From Fluviirhizobium alvei (GTDB lineage: Bacteria > Pseudomonadota > Alphaproteobacteria > Rhizobiales > Rhizobiaceae): DNA of 64,000 bases. The notes below the pieces were generated by a model, which saw only the letters and a list, made by a program, of their open reading frames with translations, had not been told where the DNA came from and did not search any database. Made by a program: the position numbers and the translations under genes. Positions 56,443-64,000 of the stretch are shown piece by piece (the first letter of the stretch is position 1; every line of letters starts with the position of its first letter). The stretch lies in the NCBI RefSeq assembly GCF_030551875.1, contig NZ_JAUOZU010000006.1, positions 496,001 to 560,000 on the forward strand. Reading direction: 5' to 3'.

Positions 56443-57987
56443 ATGAAAGACAATTCGTCCTTCTACATCACCACTGCGATTTCCTATCCGAATGGCAAGC
56501 CGCATATCGGCCACGCCTACGAGCTTCTGGCAACCGATGCCATGGCGCGATTCCAGCGGCTTGACGGCCGCGAAGTGCTCTTTGTCACCGGTACCGACGA
56601 GCACGGACAGAAAATGATGCAGACGGCGCGCAACGAGGGAATCACGCCGCGGGAACTGGCCGACCGCAACTCGGGCGAATTCCAGCGCATGGCAGAGGCG
56701 CTCAACAGCTCGAACGACGATTTCATCCGCACGACGGAACCGCGCCATTATGCCTCGGTCCAGCATATCTGGACGCGGATGGTCGACGCGGGCGATATTT
56801 ACAAGGACAGCTATTCCGGCTGGTACTCCGTGCGCGACGAAGCCTACTATCAGGAAGGCGAGACGGAAGTGCGCGACGGCACCCGTTACGGACCGCAGGG
56901 CACGCCGGTCGAATGGGTCGAGGAAGAAAGCTACTTCTTCCGCCTGTCCGCCTATGAGCAGAAGCTTCTCGATTATTACGAGGCGCATCCCGATTTCATT
57001 GGTCCCGACGAGCGGCGCAACGAAGTCGTCTCCTTCGTCAAATCAGGCCTGAAGGATCTTTCGGTTTCGCGCACCACCTTCGATTGGGGCATTCCGGTGC
57101 CGGGCGACCCGAAGCACGTCATGTATGTCTGGGTCGATGCACTGACCAACTATATCACTGCCGCGGGCTATCCCGACGAGACGAGCGCGCGCTGGAAGTT
57201 CTGGCCGGCGACGCATATCATCGGCAAGGACATCATTCGCTTCCACGCCGTCTATTGGCCGGCGTTCCTGATGTCGGCGGGGCTGGCCTTGCCGAAGCGC
57301 GTCTATGCGCATGGCTTCCTGCTCAACAAGGGCGAGAAAATGTCGAAGTCGGTCGGCAATGTCGTCGATCCTTTCGCCCTCGTCGATCATTTTGGTTGTG
57401 ACCAGGTGCGCCATTTCTTCCTGCGTGAAGTCTCGTTCGGCCAGGACGGTTCCTATAGCGAGGAGGCGATTGCCAACCGCATCAATGCCGATCTCGCCGA
57501 CAATATCGGCAATCTCGCCCAGCGCTCGCTGTCGATGATCGTCAAGAACTGCGACGGCAAGATCCCGGCCCCGGGTCCGTTGACCGATGACGACAAGGCG
57601 TTGCTCGCTCTTGCCGACCGGACCGTGGAAACCTGCCGCGAGGAAATGGCCCGTCAGCAGATCCACAAGTCTGTCAGCGCCGTCTTTGCCCTGAGTTCCG
57701 AGGCGAACGGCTATTTCGCCGCCCAGGCTCCCTGGGTCTTGGCAAAATCGGATCTCGATCGCATGGCGACGGTGCTTTACGTTACGGCAGAAGTGGTCCG
57801 CCAGATCGCCATCCTGTTGCAGCCTTACGTGCCGGCTTCGGCGGACAAGATGCTCGACCTTCTGGCGATTGCAGCGGATGCCCGCAGTTTTGCTTCGCTC
57901 GGCGAAGCAGGCCGGCTGGTATCAGGCACGCCGCTCGACAAGCCGGTGCCGGTGTTCCCGAAATATTTCCCGCCCAAGGAACAGTAA
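56443..57987 (+). CDS. metG: Methionyl-tRNA synthetase
   Basis: 514 residues, the short class I form without the C-terminal dimer domain. HIGH-type motif [10 protein letters not shown] and KMSKS-type motif [10 protein letters not shown] are intact. I start at ATG 56443 ([13 protein letters not shown]); ATG 56425 is also in frame. It is followed by tatD after 5 bases and is the first gene of a metG-tatD-MBL set that is common in alphaproteobacteria. Confidence 0.97.
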   Translation: MKDNSSFYITTAISYPNGKPHIGHAYELLATDAMARFQRLDGREVLFVTGTDEHGQKMMQTARNEGITPRELADRNSGEFQRMAEALNSSNDDFIRTTEPRHYASVQHIWTRMVDAGDIYKDSYSGWYSVRDEAYYQEGETEVRDGTRYGPQGTPVEWVEEESYFFRLSAYEQKLLDYYEAHPDFIGPDERRNEVVSFVKSGLKDLSVSRTTFDWGIPVPGDPKHVMYVWVDALTNYITAAGYPDETSARWKFWPATHIIGKDIIRFHAVYWPAFLMSAGLALPKRVYAHGFLLNKGEKMSKSVGNVVDPFALVDHFGCDQVRHFFLREVSFGQDGSYSEEAIANRINADLADNIGNLAQRSLSMIVKNCDGKIPAPGPLTDDDKALLALADRTVETCREEMARQQIHKSVSAVFALSSEANGYFAAQAPWVLAKSDLDRMATVLYVTAEVVRQIAILLQPYVPASADKMLDLLAIAADARSFASLGEAGRLVSGTPLDKPVPVFPKYFPPKEQ

Positions 57988-57992
57988 GCGGC

Positions 57993-58778
57993 ATGTTGAT
58001 CGATACCCATTGCCATCTCGATTTTCCCGATTTCGAGCCGGAGCGCGATGAGATCGTCAAGCGGGCCATCGATGCCGGTGTCCGCCAGATGATCACCATC
58101 TGCACCAGGGTTCGCAAATTCGACCGGATTCGGGCCGTTGCGGAAGCCTACCCGGAAGTTTTCTGCTCGGTTGGCACGCACCCGAACAGCGCCCACGAAG
58201 AGCCGGACATCGAGACCGAAGAACTCGTGAAACTCGCTGAATATGAGAAATGCGTCGCGATCGGCGAAGCCGGTCTCGACTATTTCTACGACTATGCCAC
58301 GCCGGAAGAACAGGCGAGGGGGCTGCGCCGGCATGTTGCGGCCGCCCGCATCACCGGCCTGCCGCTCGTCATCCATTCGCGCGCGGCCGATGACGATATG
58401 GCTGCAATCCTGCGCGACGAGCATGAAAAGGGAGCCTTTCCGTTCCTTTTGCACTGCTTCTCCTCGGGCGCAGATCTGGCGCGCACCGGGGTCGAACTTG
58501 GCGGCTACGTCTCGTTCTCGGGCATCCTGACCTTCCCGAAATCGGAAGATATCCGGGCAATCGCGCGGGATGTTCCGCGTGATCGACTTCTGGTCGAAAC
58601 CGATGCACCCTATCTTGCACCGAAGAAATGGCGCGGCAAAAGGAACGAGCCGTCCTACGTCACCAATACGGCGGAGTTTCTCGCCGACACGATGGGCGTC
58701 AGCCTCGCCGAAATTGCCGAGATCACAACCGAAAACGCCTTCCGGTGCTTTTCGAGAATGCCCCGACTGGTGGCCTGA
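57993..58778 (+). CDS. tatD: TatD-family hydrolase (3'-5' nuclease)
   Basis: 261 residues. Metal ligands of the family are visible: HCH in IDTHCHLDFPDF, Glu of IGEAGLDYFYDYA, His of VIHSRAADDD and His of HCFSSGADL, and Asp in ETDAPYLAP. TatD-type enzymes degrade or trim DNA or RNA in the cytoplasm. The stop shares a base with the start of the MBL gene. The symbol is by family, and the physiological role is not settled. Confidence 0.92.
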   Translation: MLIDTHCHLDFPDFEPERDEIVKRAIDAGVRQMITICTRVRKFDRIRAVAEAYPEVFCSVGTHPNSAHEEPDIETEELVKLAEYEKCVAIGEAGLDYFYDYATPEEQARGLRRHVAAARITGLPLVIHSRAADDDMAAILRDEHEKGAFPFLLHCFSSGADLARTGVELGGYVSFSGILTFPKSEDIRAIARDVPRDRLLVETDAPYLAPKKWRGKRNEPSYVTNTAEFLADTMGVSLAEIAEITTENAFRCFSRMPRLVA

Positions 58779-59587
58779 TGGTGACGCGGCGCTTTACCAT
58801 TCTCGGCTGCGCCTCTTCGCCGGGCGTGCCCCGGATTACGGGAGACTGGGGCGCCTGCGATCCGGCCAACCCGAAAAACCGCCGCACGCGGGCAGCGATG
58901 CTGGTAGAGCAGACGGCCGATGATGGTCAGAAAACCGTCGTCGTCGTCGATACCGGCCCCGATTTCCGCAGCCAGATGGTGGCGGTGGGCGTATCGGATT
59001 TGCATGGGGTCGTGTTGACCCATGCCCATGCCGACCATCTGCATGGCATCGACGATATTCGCGCCTATGTCTACAAGAACCAGCATAGGATGCCGGTCTG
59101 GGCCGACGCGGTGACGATGGAGCGGGTTCTCGAAGGGTTCCGTTATTGTTTCGAAACGCCGGTCGGCAGCAATTATCCGCCGATCGCCCGCGCCTACACC
59201 ATTCCCGAGATCGGACAGCTATTCGAGGTCGAGGGACCGGGCGGCGCCATTCCCTTCCTGCCGCTGATGCAGCAGCATGGAGACAGCCATTCGATCGGCT
59301 ATCGGATCGGCGACTTTGCCTATTGTACCGATGTCAGCGATTTTCCTGCAGAAAGCGTGGCGCAGCTGAGCGGGCTGGATGTGCTGGTAATTGATTGCCT
59401 GCAATATCGCCGTCATCCGAGCCATCTGTCGCTGGAACAGGCTCTGGGCTGGATCGAGAGAATTGCACCAAAGCGCGCCATCCTCACCCACATGCACATC
59501 CCGCTCGATTACGAAGCCGTTCTCAACGAGACGCCGGATCATATCGAACCGGCCTATGACGGCATGGCGCTAGAATTTACGCTCTGA
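58778..59587 (+). CDS. MBL-fold metallo-hydrolase (PhnP-like)
   Basis: 269 residues. The metal-binding motif HAHADH is present (LTHAHADHLHGIDDIRAY), followed by DVSDFPAES and a C-terminal HMHIPLDYE, as in PhnP-like phosphodiesterases. Such proteins act on cyclic phosphate esters, but the substrate here is unknown. ATG 58778 overlaps the tatD stop by one base. It is the third gene of the metG-tatD-MBL operon and converges with purC. Confidence 0.92.
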   Translation: MVTRRFTILGCASSPGVPRITGDWGACDPANPKNRRTRAAMLVEQTADDGQKTVVVVDTGPDFRSQMVAVGVSDLHGVVLTHAHADHLHGIDDIRAYVYKNQHRMPVWADAVTMERVLEGFRYCFETPVGSNYPPIARAYTIPEIGQLFEVEGPGGAIPFLPLMQQHGDSHSIGYRIGDFAYCTDVSDFPAESVAQLSGLDVLVIDCLQYRRHPSHLSLEQALGWIERIAPKRAILTHMHIPLDYEAVLNETPDHIEPAYDGMALEFTL

Positions 59588-59613
59588 TGGCGATTATCCT
59601 TCCTGGATGCCAT

Positions 59614-60564
59614 TTAGGTGAAATAGGGCATCAGTGCTTCGCGAATGGCCTTGAGCGGCTCAGGCGAGCGGTCCGGCGTAAAACTCTTGCCGGTGATCAT
59701 CTCATAGGCCTGGATATAGATGTCCGATGCCTGGCGAACCAGTTCATCCGGGATTACCGGAATCTCATCTTTGTAGGGATCGCAACGCTCGGCCACCCAG
59801 GCGCGGATGAAATCCTTGTCGAAGCTTTTCGGACGCGATCCGGTCGCCATCGCCTGCTCATAGCTCTCGGCAAACCAGAAGCGGCTCGAATCCGGCGTAT
59901 GGATCTCGTCAGCTAGAATGATGGTGCCGTTCTCATCTGTGCCGAATTCGTATTTGGTATCGGCAAGGATCAGACCGTTGGCCGACGCAATCTCCTGGCC
60001 GCGCTTGAAGAGAGCGAGGGCGTAGGTGGAAACGGTCTGCCACTGGCTTTCCGTCAGAAGCTCCTTTTCGAGGATTTCGGCACCCGACAGTGGTTCATCA
60101 TGGCCGCCGTCGAAGGCCTTCGTCGTCGGCGTGATGATCGGTTCCGGCAGGGCCTGGTTGTCGACCATCCCGTCTGGCAGGGTGATGCCATACATGGTCC
60201 GTTCGCCGGTCTTGTATTTGGTCAGGATCGAGGTCGAGGTGGTGCCGGCGAGATAGCCGCGGACGACGATTTCGACGGGAAGGATTTCCAGCCGCTTGCC
60301 GATCACGACATTGGGATGGGGATAGGAAATCACATGATTGGGGCAGATGTCGCGGGTGTTTTCGAACCAGAAGCGTGCCGTCTGCGTCAGGACCTGCCCC
60401 TTGAAGGGAATGGCGGTGAGTACGCGATCGAAGGCCGAGAGCCTGTCGCTGGCGATGATGATGCGGCTGCCATCCGGAAGGTCGTAGTTGTCACGCACCT
60501 TGCCTTTGTAATAGTTCGGCAATTCGGCAATGTAGGCATCGGAGAGAACTGGCAGGCTCGGCAT
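59614..60564 (-). CDS. purC: SAICAR synthetase (phosphoribosylaminoimidazole-succinocarboxamide synthase)
   Basis: 316 residues, the longer PurC type (the short one is about 240). It ligates aspartate to CAIR in purine synthesis. Typical segments are [31 protein letters not shown] and [23 protein letters not shown] 60564 has AGGGG 8 bases upstream; GTG 60573 is less likely. No other pur gene is next to it, so it is probably monocistronic. Confidence 0.96.
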   Translation of the reverse strand: MPSLPVLSDAYIAELPNYYKGKVRDNYDLPDGSRIIIASDRLSAFDRVLTAIPFKGQVLTQTARFWFENTRDICPNHVISYPHPNVVIGKRLEILPVEIVVRGYLAGTTSTSILTKYKTGERTMYGITLPDGMVDNQALPEPIITPTTKAFDGGHDEPLSGAEILEKELLTESQWQTVSTYALALFKRGQEIASANGLILADTKYEFGTDENGTIILADEIHTPDSSRFWFAESYEQAMATGSRPKSFDKDFIRAWVAERCDPYKDEIPVIPDELVRQASDIYIQAYEMITGKSFTPDRSPEPLKAIREALMPYFT

Positions 60565-60668
60565 CGCGCACACCCCTATGATCGGTTGAGGCGGGTAAAC
60601 CAGCCAATATCCGAAAGGTCAAGGGAAAGCTTTGCCTGCCGGGCGCAATCCCCGGCAATCGTGCCGCC

Positions 60669-60998
60669 TCAGTGAACCGGCAAAGCCTTCGGGCGATAGC
60701 GCCCTTTGCCTTCGGGGCTGAATTTCTCGGCAACGGCGGGGTGCTTCATCGGATCGCCGCTCTCGTCCGGTTCGAGATTTTGCTCCGATACATAGGCGAC
60801 ATAGGCGCTTTCATCATTCTCTGCATAGAGATGGTAGAAGGGCTGGTCCTTGGATGGCCGCACCTCGGCGGGGATCGAATTCCACCATTCTTCCGAATTT
60901 GCAAATTCGGGATCGACATCGAAGATCACACCTCTGAACGGGAAGATCCGATGACGTACCACCTGTCCGATCTGAAATTTCGCCTGTCGTTCACGCAT
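60669..60998 (-). CDS. hspQ: Heat shock protein HspQ
   Basis: 109 residues of the YccV/HspQ family, with AKFQIGQVVRHRIFPFRGVI at the N-terminus and PFYHLYAEN in the middle. HspQ binds hemimethylated DNA and adjusts Lon-type protease activity in E. coli; the role in rhizobia is untested. It is divergent from the coiled-coil gene, and a FNR/FixK-type box lies 38 bases from its start codon. Confidence 0.92.
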   Translation of the reverse strand: MRERQAKFQIGQVVRHRIFPFRGVIFDVDPEFANSEEWWNSIPAEVRPSKDQPFYHLYAENDESAYVAYVSEQNLEPDESGDPMKHPAVAEKFSPEGKGRYRPKALPVH

Positions 60999-61035
60999 GT
61001 CTACACCTCGCTTCTGTTAACATATTGGTGCGACC

Positions 61036-61049
61036 TTGATCATAATCAA
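61036..61049. promoter_or_regulatory. FNR/FixK-type box between hspQ and the coiled-coil gene
   Basis: TTGATCATAATCAA is a perfect match to the TTGAT-N4-ATCAA consensus bound by FNR, FixK and related CRP-family oxygen or nitric oxide regulators. It is 38 bases upstream of hspQ on one side and 151 bases upstream of the coiled-coil gene on the other. No -10 box stands at the ideal distance for either, so activator or repressor use is undecided. Confidence 0.55.
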
Positions 61050-61150
61050 GCAATCGGGCGGACTGATGCGTTGTTTGTCTCCCCCAAGTGCGGCTTTTTT
61101 GCCAATTGCGCGCAAATACGATTGAACATCGAAGCCATGCGGTGCAATTT

Positions 61151-61177
61151 CGCTGCTAAATCCTATTTATAGCAGCG
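61151..61177 (+). repeat. Hairpin upstream of the coiled-coil gene
   Basis: CGCTGCTA (61151-61158) and TAGCAGCG (61170-61177) form a perfect 8-bp stem with an 11-base AT-rich loop. It ends just ahead of the ribosome site (AGGAG) and start codon at 61201. It could be an operator or a leader structure affecting translation. Confidence 0.45.
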
Positions 61178-61200
61178 AACAAGCGACACGAGGAGTTTCT

Positions 61201-62424
61201 GTGGTCAATCAGTGGGGTAGGGACGGCAATCTGGCGACGTCGTCAAAAGGATCGTCGGCCGGGCCAATCATCCTTTCGGTCGTGATGCTGGCGGTCGGTC
61301 TCGGTGCCGGCTATGGCGCGACCCGCTTCCTCGGCAGTGGCTCGAGTTCCGAGCTTGCCGCTCGGGATGCGAGGATCGCCGAATTGCAGCAGACGCTTTC
61401 CGAACTCAAGTTCGACAGCCAGAACAGTGACGGCAATCAGAAAGCGCTGGAAGACAAGATCTCCGGCCTTGAAGCCGATCTTATCGCAGCAAACGACAGC
61501 AAGGCCTCGCTTCAGGCCGAGATCGAAGCGCTGCAGAAAACGCTCGACGAAGCTGGAGATACGAGCAGCGAACTGACCCGGTTGCGGAAATCGCTGAAAG
61601 TGTCGGAACTGCAGATCATCGATCTCGAAAAGGAGATCGCGGCCCAGCAGCGCAGCATTGATGATCTCAGAGAGGGCAGGGCAAGCGGCGATGCGCTGGC
61701 TGCCCGCAATGCCGAGCTCGAAAAGGCCCTTGCCGATGCGCGCGTACGGCTAAAGACGATTCCTGTCCTTGAGGACCAGATCGCAACGCTGAAGGAGCAG
61801 CTCTCAACCCGCACCGAGGATGCGGATCGTGAGGCGCAGCGCCGCATCGCCTCATTGGAAAAGACAGTCGCCGAACTCGAGGCGAAACTACGCCGGGCCG
61901 AAAGCGGATCGGACGAGGCGGGGCGCCTGACACAGGAAATCGCCGATCTCAAGCGGCAGGTGATCTCGCTCAGTGATCGCTTCAAGGACCGAGACCGCGA
62001 GGCAAACGCGCTCGAAGGCCAGCTCGCGAAGAGCCGCCAGGATCTGAAGGCGCAAAACGACGAGATTGCCGCGCTCAATGCGCAGATCAAGAAGCTCAAG
62101 GCGACCAATGCCGACCTGCAGGCGCAGATCGACCGGCTGGATCGCCCCCTCGTGTCGCCCAACGATGATACGAAGACTGACGAGCCGAAGAATGACGAGC
62201 CGAAGGACAACCCGGTCGTAGCCGGCCCGCGCGAGCCTGATGCAGTCGATGGTGCACTCAACCGCATGCCCGGTTTTTCACGCCTTTCGGACGCAAAGCA
62301 GGCCAAGTTGCGCGACGGGCTCGAACGGGGCGGCTGCGTGACCGACTCGCTTAAACTGGTTTACAAACAGGTTCCGCCCTTGGCGCTGATCAGCCTGATG
62401 CGCGATCTCGACAGCGATTGCTGA
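61201..62424 (+). CDS. Inner-membrane anchored long coiled-coil protein of unknown function
   Basis: 407 residues. A single transmembrane segment (about 21-45) follows a short N-terminus. A heptad-rich coiled coil runs from about 50 to 315 with few breaks. Then comes an acidic/proline linker (around 318-345) and a compact C-terminal region of about 60 residues with two cysteines (RGGCVTDSL and the final DSDC). Topology predicts the long helix in the periplasm. GTG 61201 follows AGGAG. The next gene, a TAXI binding protein, starts 17 bases after its stop, so the two form an operon. I recognise no family function. Confidence 0.78.
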   Translation: MVNQWGRDGNLATSSKGSSAGPIILSVVMLAVGLGAGYGATRFLGSGSSSELAARDARIAELQQTLSELKFDSQNSDGNQKALEDKISGLEADLIAANDSKASLQAEIEALQKTLDEAGDTSSELTRLRKSLKVSELQIIDLEKEIAAQQRSIDDLREGRASGDALAARNAELEKALADARVRLKTIPVLEDQIATLKEQLSTRTEDADREAQRRIASLEKTVAELEAKLRRAESGSDEAGRLTQEIADLKRQVISLSDRFKDRDREANALEGQLAKSRQDLKAQNDEIAALNAQIKKLKATNADLQAQIDRLDRPLVSPNDDTKTDEPKNDEPKDNPVVAGPREPDAVDGALNRMPGFSRLSDAKQAKLRDGLERGGCVTDSLKLVYKQVPPLALISLMRDLDSDC

Positions 62425-62441
62425 ACCGACTGGAGGAAAAC

Positions 62442-63479
62442 ATGTTCAAGACACTGGCCCTGGCCGCAGCCTTCATCCTTTCGGTTGCTGCAACCGCACC
62501 GGCAGCGGAACTCGAAAAGAACATCATGACCGGTGGTGCCAAGGGCACCTATATCAAGATCGGGCGCGACATTGCCGCGCTCGGCGTTGAATGCGGTCAG
62601 ACCCTCAATGTAGTCGAAAGTGCCGGTTCGCTTGAGAATTTCCTCGGTGTCCGCAACCGCAAGAACACCCAGTTCGGCATCGTCCAGAACGACGTTCTCG
62701 AATATCTCAAGACCTTCGAAGCCAATGATGCCGATGTGCAGCAGGCCGTGAAGGGCGTGCGGATCATGTTCCCGCTCTATAACGAGGAAGTTCATGTTCT
62801 CGCCAAGACCGAGATTTCGAAGCTCGAGGATCTTGCCGGCAAGAAGGTTGCGATCGGCGTTAAGGACAGCGGTACCTACCTCACTGCGACGCTGATTCTC
62901 GACATTCTCCAGATCAAGGATGTGGTCCGCGAAACGATCGCGCCGGACGCAGCACTTCCGAAATTGCAGTCCGGTGAAATCGATGCGCTCTTCTATGTCG
63001 CCGGCGCCCCGGCTTCCCTGTTCGAAAGCACAAGCATCGATGGCACCAAACTGCATCTCCTGCCGATGAAGGAGGCGCCGCTCATGGCGACCTACATTCC
63101 CGGCAAGATCGATGCCGGCACCTATTCTTTCCAGAAAGAGCCTGTCGATGTCGTATCGGTCAAGGCCGTGCTCATGACCTATGATTACGACAAGAAGCGC
63201 AATGCCTATCATCGCGACAGCTGCCGTGCGGTGGCGGATTTCTCCAGCCTCATCCTCAACAATCTCGACAAGCTGCAGTCAACCGGCCATCCGAAATGGA
63301 AGACGGTGGATCTGACGGCGCTGCCGCCCGGCTGGAAGGTCGGCGTCTGCGTCAAGGAGGGCATGGCGGCCGATTACAAGCCAGCCTGCACGGCGAAGGC
63401 CGAGGCGCCTGTGTCTGACGAGGGCGGCGAGAATGATGACTATCTGAAGCTGCTCAAGGAGCGGCTGAAGAAGAACTGA
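62442..63479 (+). CDS. TAXI-family TRAP solute-binding protein
   Basis: 345 residues. Signal peptide at the N-terminus (cleavage near AAAPAAE; the sequence reads FILSVAATAPAAEL). The TAXI core starts MTGGAKGTYIKIGRDIA and has the usual binding-cleft segments LEDLAGKKVAIGVKDSGT and SGEIDALFYVAGAP. Such proteins deliver substrates to TRAP permeases of the DctM-fused type, but no permease gene is visible in this window. GGAGG lies 6 bases before ATG 62442. It ends in a charged tail. It pairs with the coiled-coil gene. Confidence 0.9.
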   Translation: MFKTLALAAAFILSVAATAPAAELEKNIMTGGAKGTYIKIGRDIAALGVECGQTLNVVESAGSLENFLGVRNRKNTQFGIVQNDVLEYLKTFEANDADVQQAVKGVRIMFPLYNEEVHVLAKTEISKLEDLAGKKVAIGVKDSGTYLTATLILDILQIKDVVRETIAPDAALPKLQSGEIDALFYVAGAPASLFESTSIDGTKLHLLPMKEAPLMATYIPGKIDAGTYSFQKEPVDVVSVKAVLMTYDYDKKRNAYHRDSCRAVADFSSLILNNLDKLQSTGHPKWKTVDLTALPPGWKVGVCVKEGMAADYKPACTAKAEAPVSDEGGENDDYLKLLKERLKKN

Positions 63480-63486
63480 TGGACGG

Positions 63487-64000
63487 ATGACGAAGGTGCT
63501 TCATCAGGTTGCCCCTGAGATTGTCACAGATCGCCTGCGTCTGCGGCCCTACCGTATGGAGGACTTTCTGGCTCTGGTGGCGCTCTATGACACGGATCGC
63601 GCCGCCTTTATCGGCGGCCGTCTGCCGCCGGCGAAAGTCTGGGATGGTTTCATGAGCTGCATCGGTCACTGGCCGCTGCGCGGCTTTGGCGGCTGGGCTG
63701 TCGAGGAGAGGGCAACCGGTCTCCTGGCGGGAGAAGTCGCAATCCACCAGCCGCCCCATTATCCCGAGATCGAACTTGGCTGGTTGGTGTTTGACGGCTT
63801 CGAGGGGCGCGGATTCGCCTATGAGGCGGCCGTGGTTGCCCGCCGTTTTGCACTGGAAGCTGCCCGGGTCGAAAGGCTGGTCTCGTATATCGATCAGCCC
63901 AATCGGCGATCGATCGCGCTGGCCAAACGATTGGGCGCGCGGCGGGATCCGGAAGCCCTGACGCCCAACCAGGATCCCTGTTTCGTCTACCGCCACAAGT
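63487..64000 (+). CDS. GNAT-family N-acetyltransferase (3' end beyond window)
   Basis: 171 codons are open to the right edge with no stop, starting at ATG 63487, 8 bases after the TAXI gene. The early segment ETDRLRLRPYRMEDF-like pattern (here VTDRLRLRPYRMEDF) and the acetyl-CoA site region GRGFAYEAA are typical of RimJ/RimL-type GNATs that acetylate protein N-termini or small molecules. It probably belongs to the same operon as the coiled-coil/TAXI pair, but the functional link is unproved. Confidence 0.8.
   Translation, partial: MTKVLHQVAPEIVTDRLRLRPYRMEDFLALVALYDTDRAAFIGGRLPPAKVWDGFMSCIGHWPLRGFGGWAVEERATGLLAGEVAIHQPPHYPEIELGWLVFDGFEGRGFAYEAAVVARRFALEAARVERLVSYIDQPNRRSIALAKRLGARRDPEALTPNQDPCFVYRHK

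Noticed and set aside
1-64000. tRNA, rRNA, CRISPR or prophage regions
   Set aside because: No T-arm-like GGTTCGANTCC with matching cloverleaf, no regularly spaced direct repeats and no phage or integrase genes were seen in the gaps or coding regions.

Overview
The window is ordinary chromosomal DNA of an alphaproteobacterium, most probably of the family Rhizobiaceae (Rhizobium/Agrobacterium relatives). This rests on gene content and order: the rpsB-tsf-pyrH-frr-uppS-cdsA-rseP-bamA-lpxD-fabZ-lpxA-lpxI-lpxB run, LpxI rather than LpxH, an EipB/DUF1849 envelope protein, a ppiD-trpD-trpC-moaC-moeA operon, a DUF2336 protein and PAS_5-type proteins. Base composition is GC-rich, and GTG and TTG starts are common. 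I see no rRNA, tRNA, CRISPR array, prophage or complete insertion sequence.

Layout. 0-9 kb: an AEC transporter, a UbiH-type hydroxylase with a PAS protein, a rhomboid protease, a CBS-domain protein, a patatin, folE-hisI, an IscU-like protein overlapping yidD, and a patatin-like lipoprotein. 9-21 kb: an unrecognised secreted protein, thrS behind a leader hairpin, an acyltransferase, a secreted protein built of three similar modules, two flavoenzymes, a DUF2336 protein, and a reverse-strand cluster (ridA-GDPD-FemAB-like-HIT). 21-35 kb: translation and envelope genes, from eipB and rpsB through the lipid A operon to lpxB. 35-45 kb: gltA, comEC, a fold-back repeat element, and moeA/moaC/trpC/trpD/ppiD. 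45-56 kb: a FadR-type regulator, a CNNM transporter, glmU, glmS, DUF502, rlpA, a D,D-carboxypeptidase homologue, tmk, holB and a TauE/SafE permease. 56-64 kb: metG-tatD-MBL hydrolase, purC, hspQ, a coiled-coil membrane protein paired with a TAXI binding protein, and a GNAT gene cut by the window edge.

Much of the window serves the cell envelope: undecaprenyl-PP synthesis (uppS), CDP-diacylglycerol (cdsA), lipid A (lpx genes, fabZ), UDP-GlcNAc supply (glmS, glmU), outer-membrane assembly (bamA, ppiD, rseP, eipB) and peptidoglycan trimming (rlpA, dac). The rest is translation, nucleotide metabolism and molybdenum cofactor/tryptophan biosynthesis.

Points most worth a second look: a ~254-bp fold-back MITE-like element between comEC and moeA, where relatives (from memory) carry lexA; a perfect FNR/FixK-type box between hspQ and the coiled-coil/TAXI pair; that gene pair itself, which has no visible TRAP permease; a carboxypeptidase homologue whose KTG motif reads ALG; a 14-bp palindrome on the -10 box of a TauE/SafE gene; and a secreted protein with three internal modules. 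I did not find an obvious undescribed defence or biosynthetic system. The coiled-coil/TAXI pair is the best candidate for uncharacterised biology.
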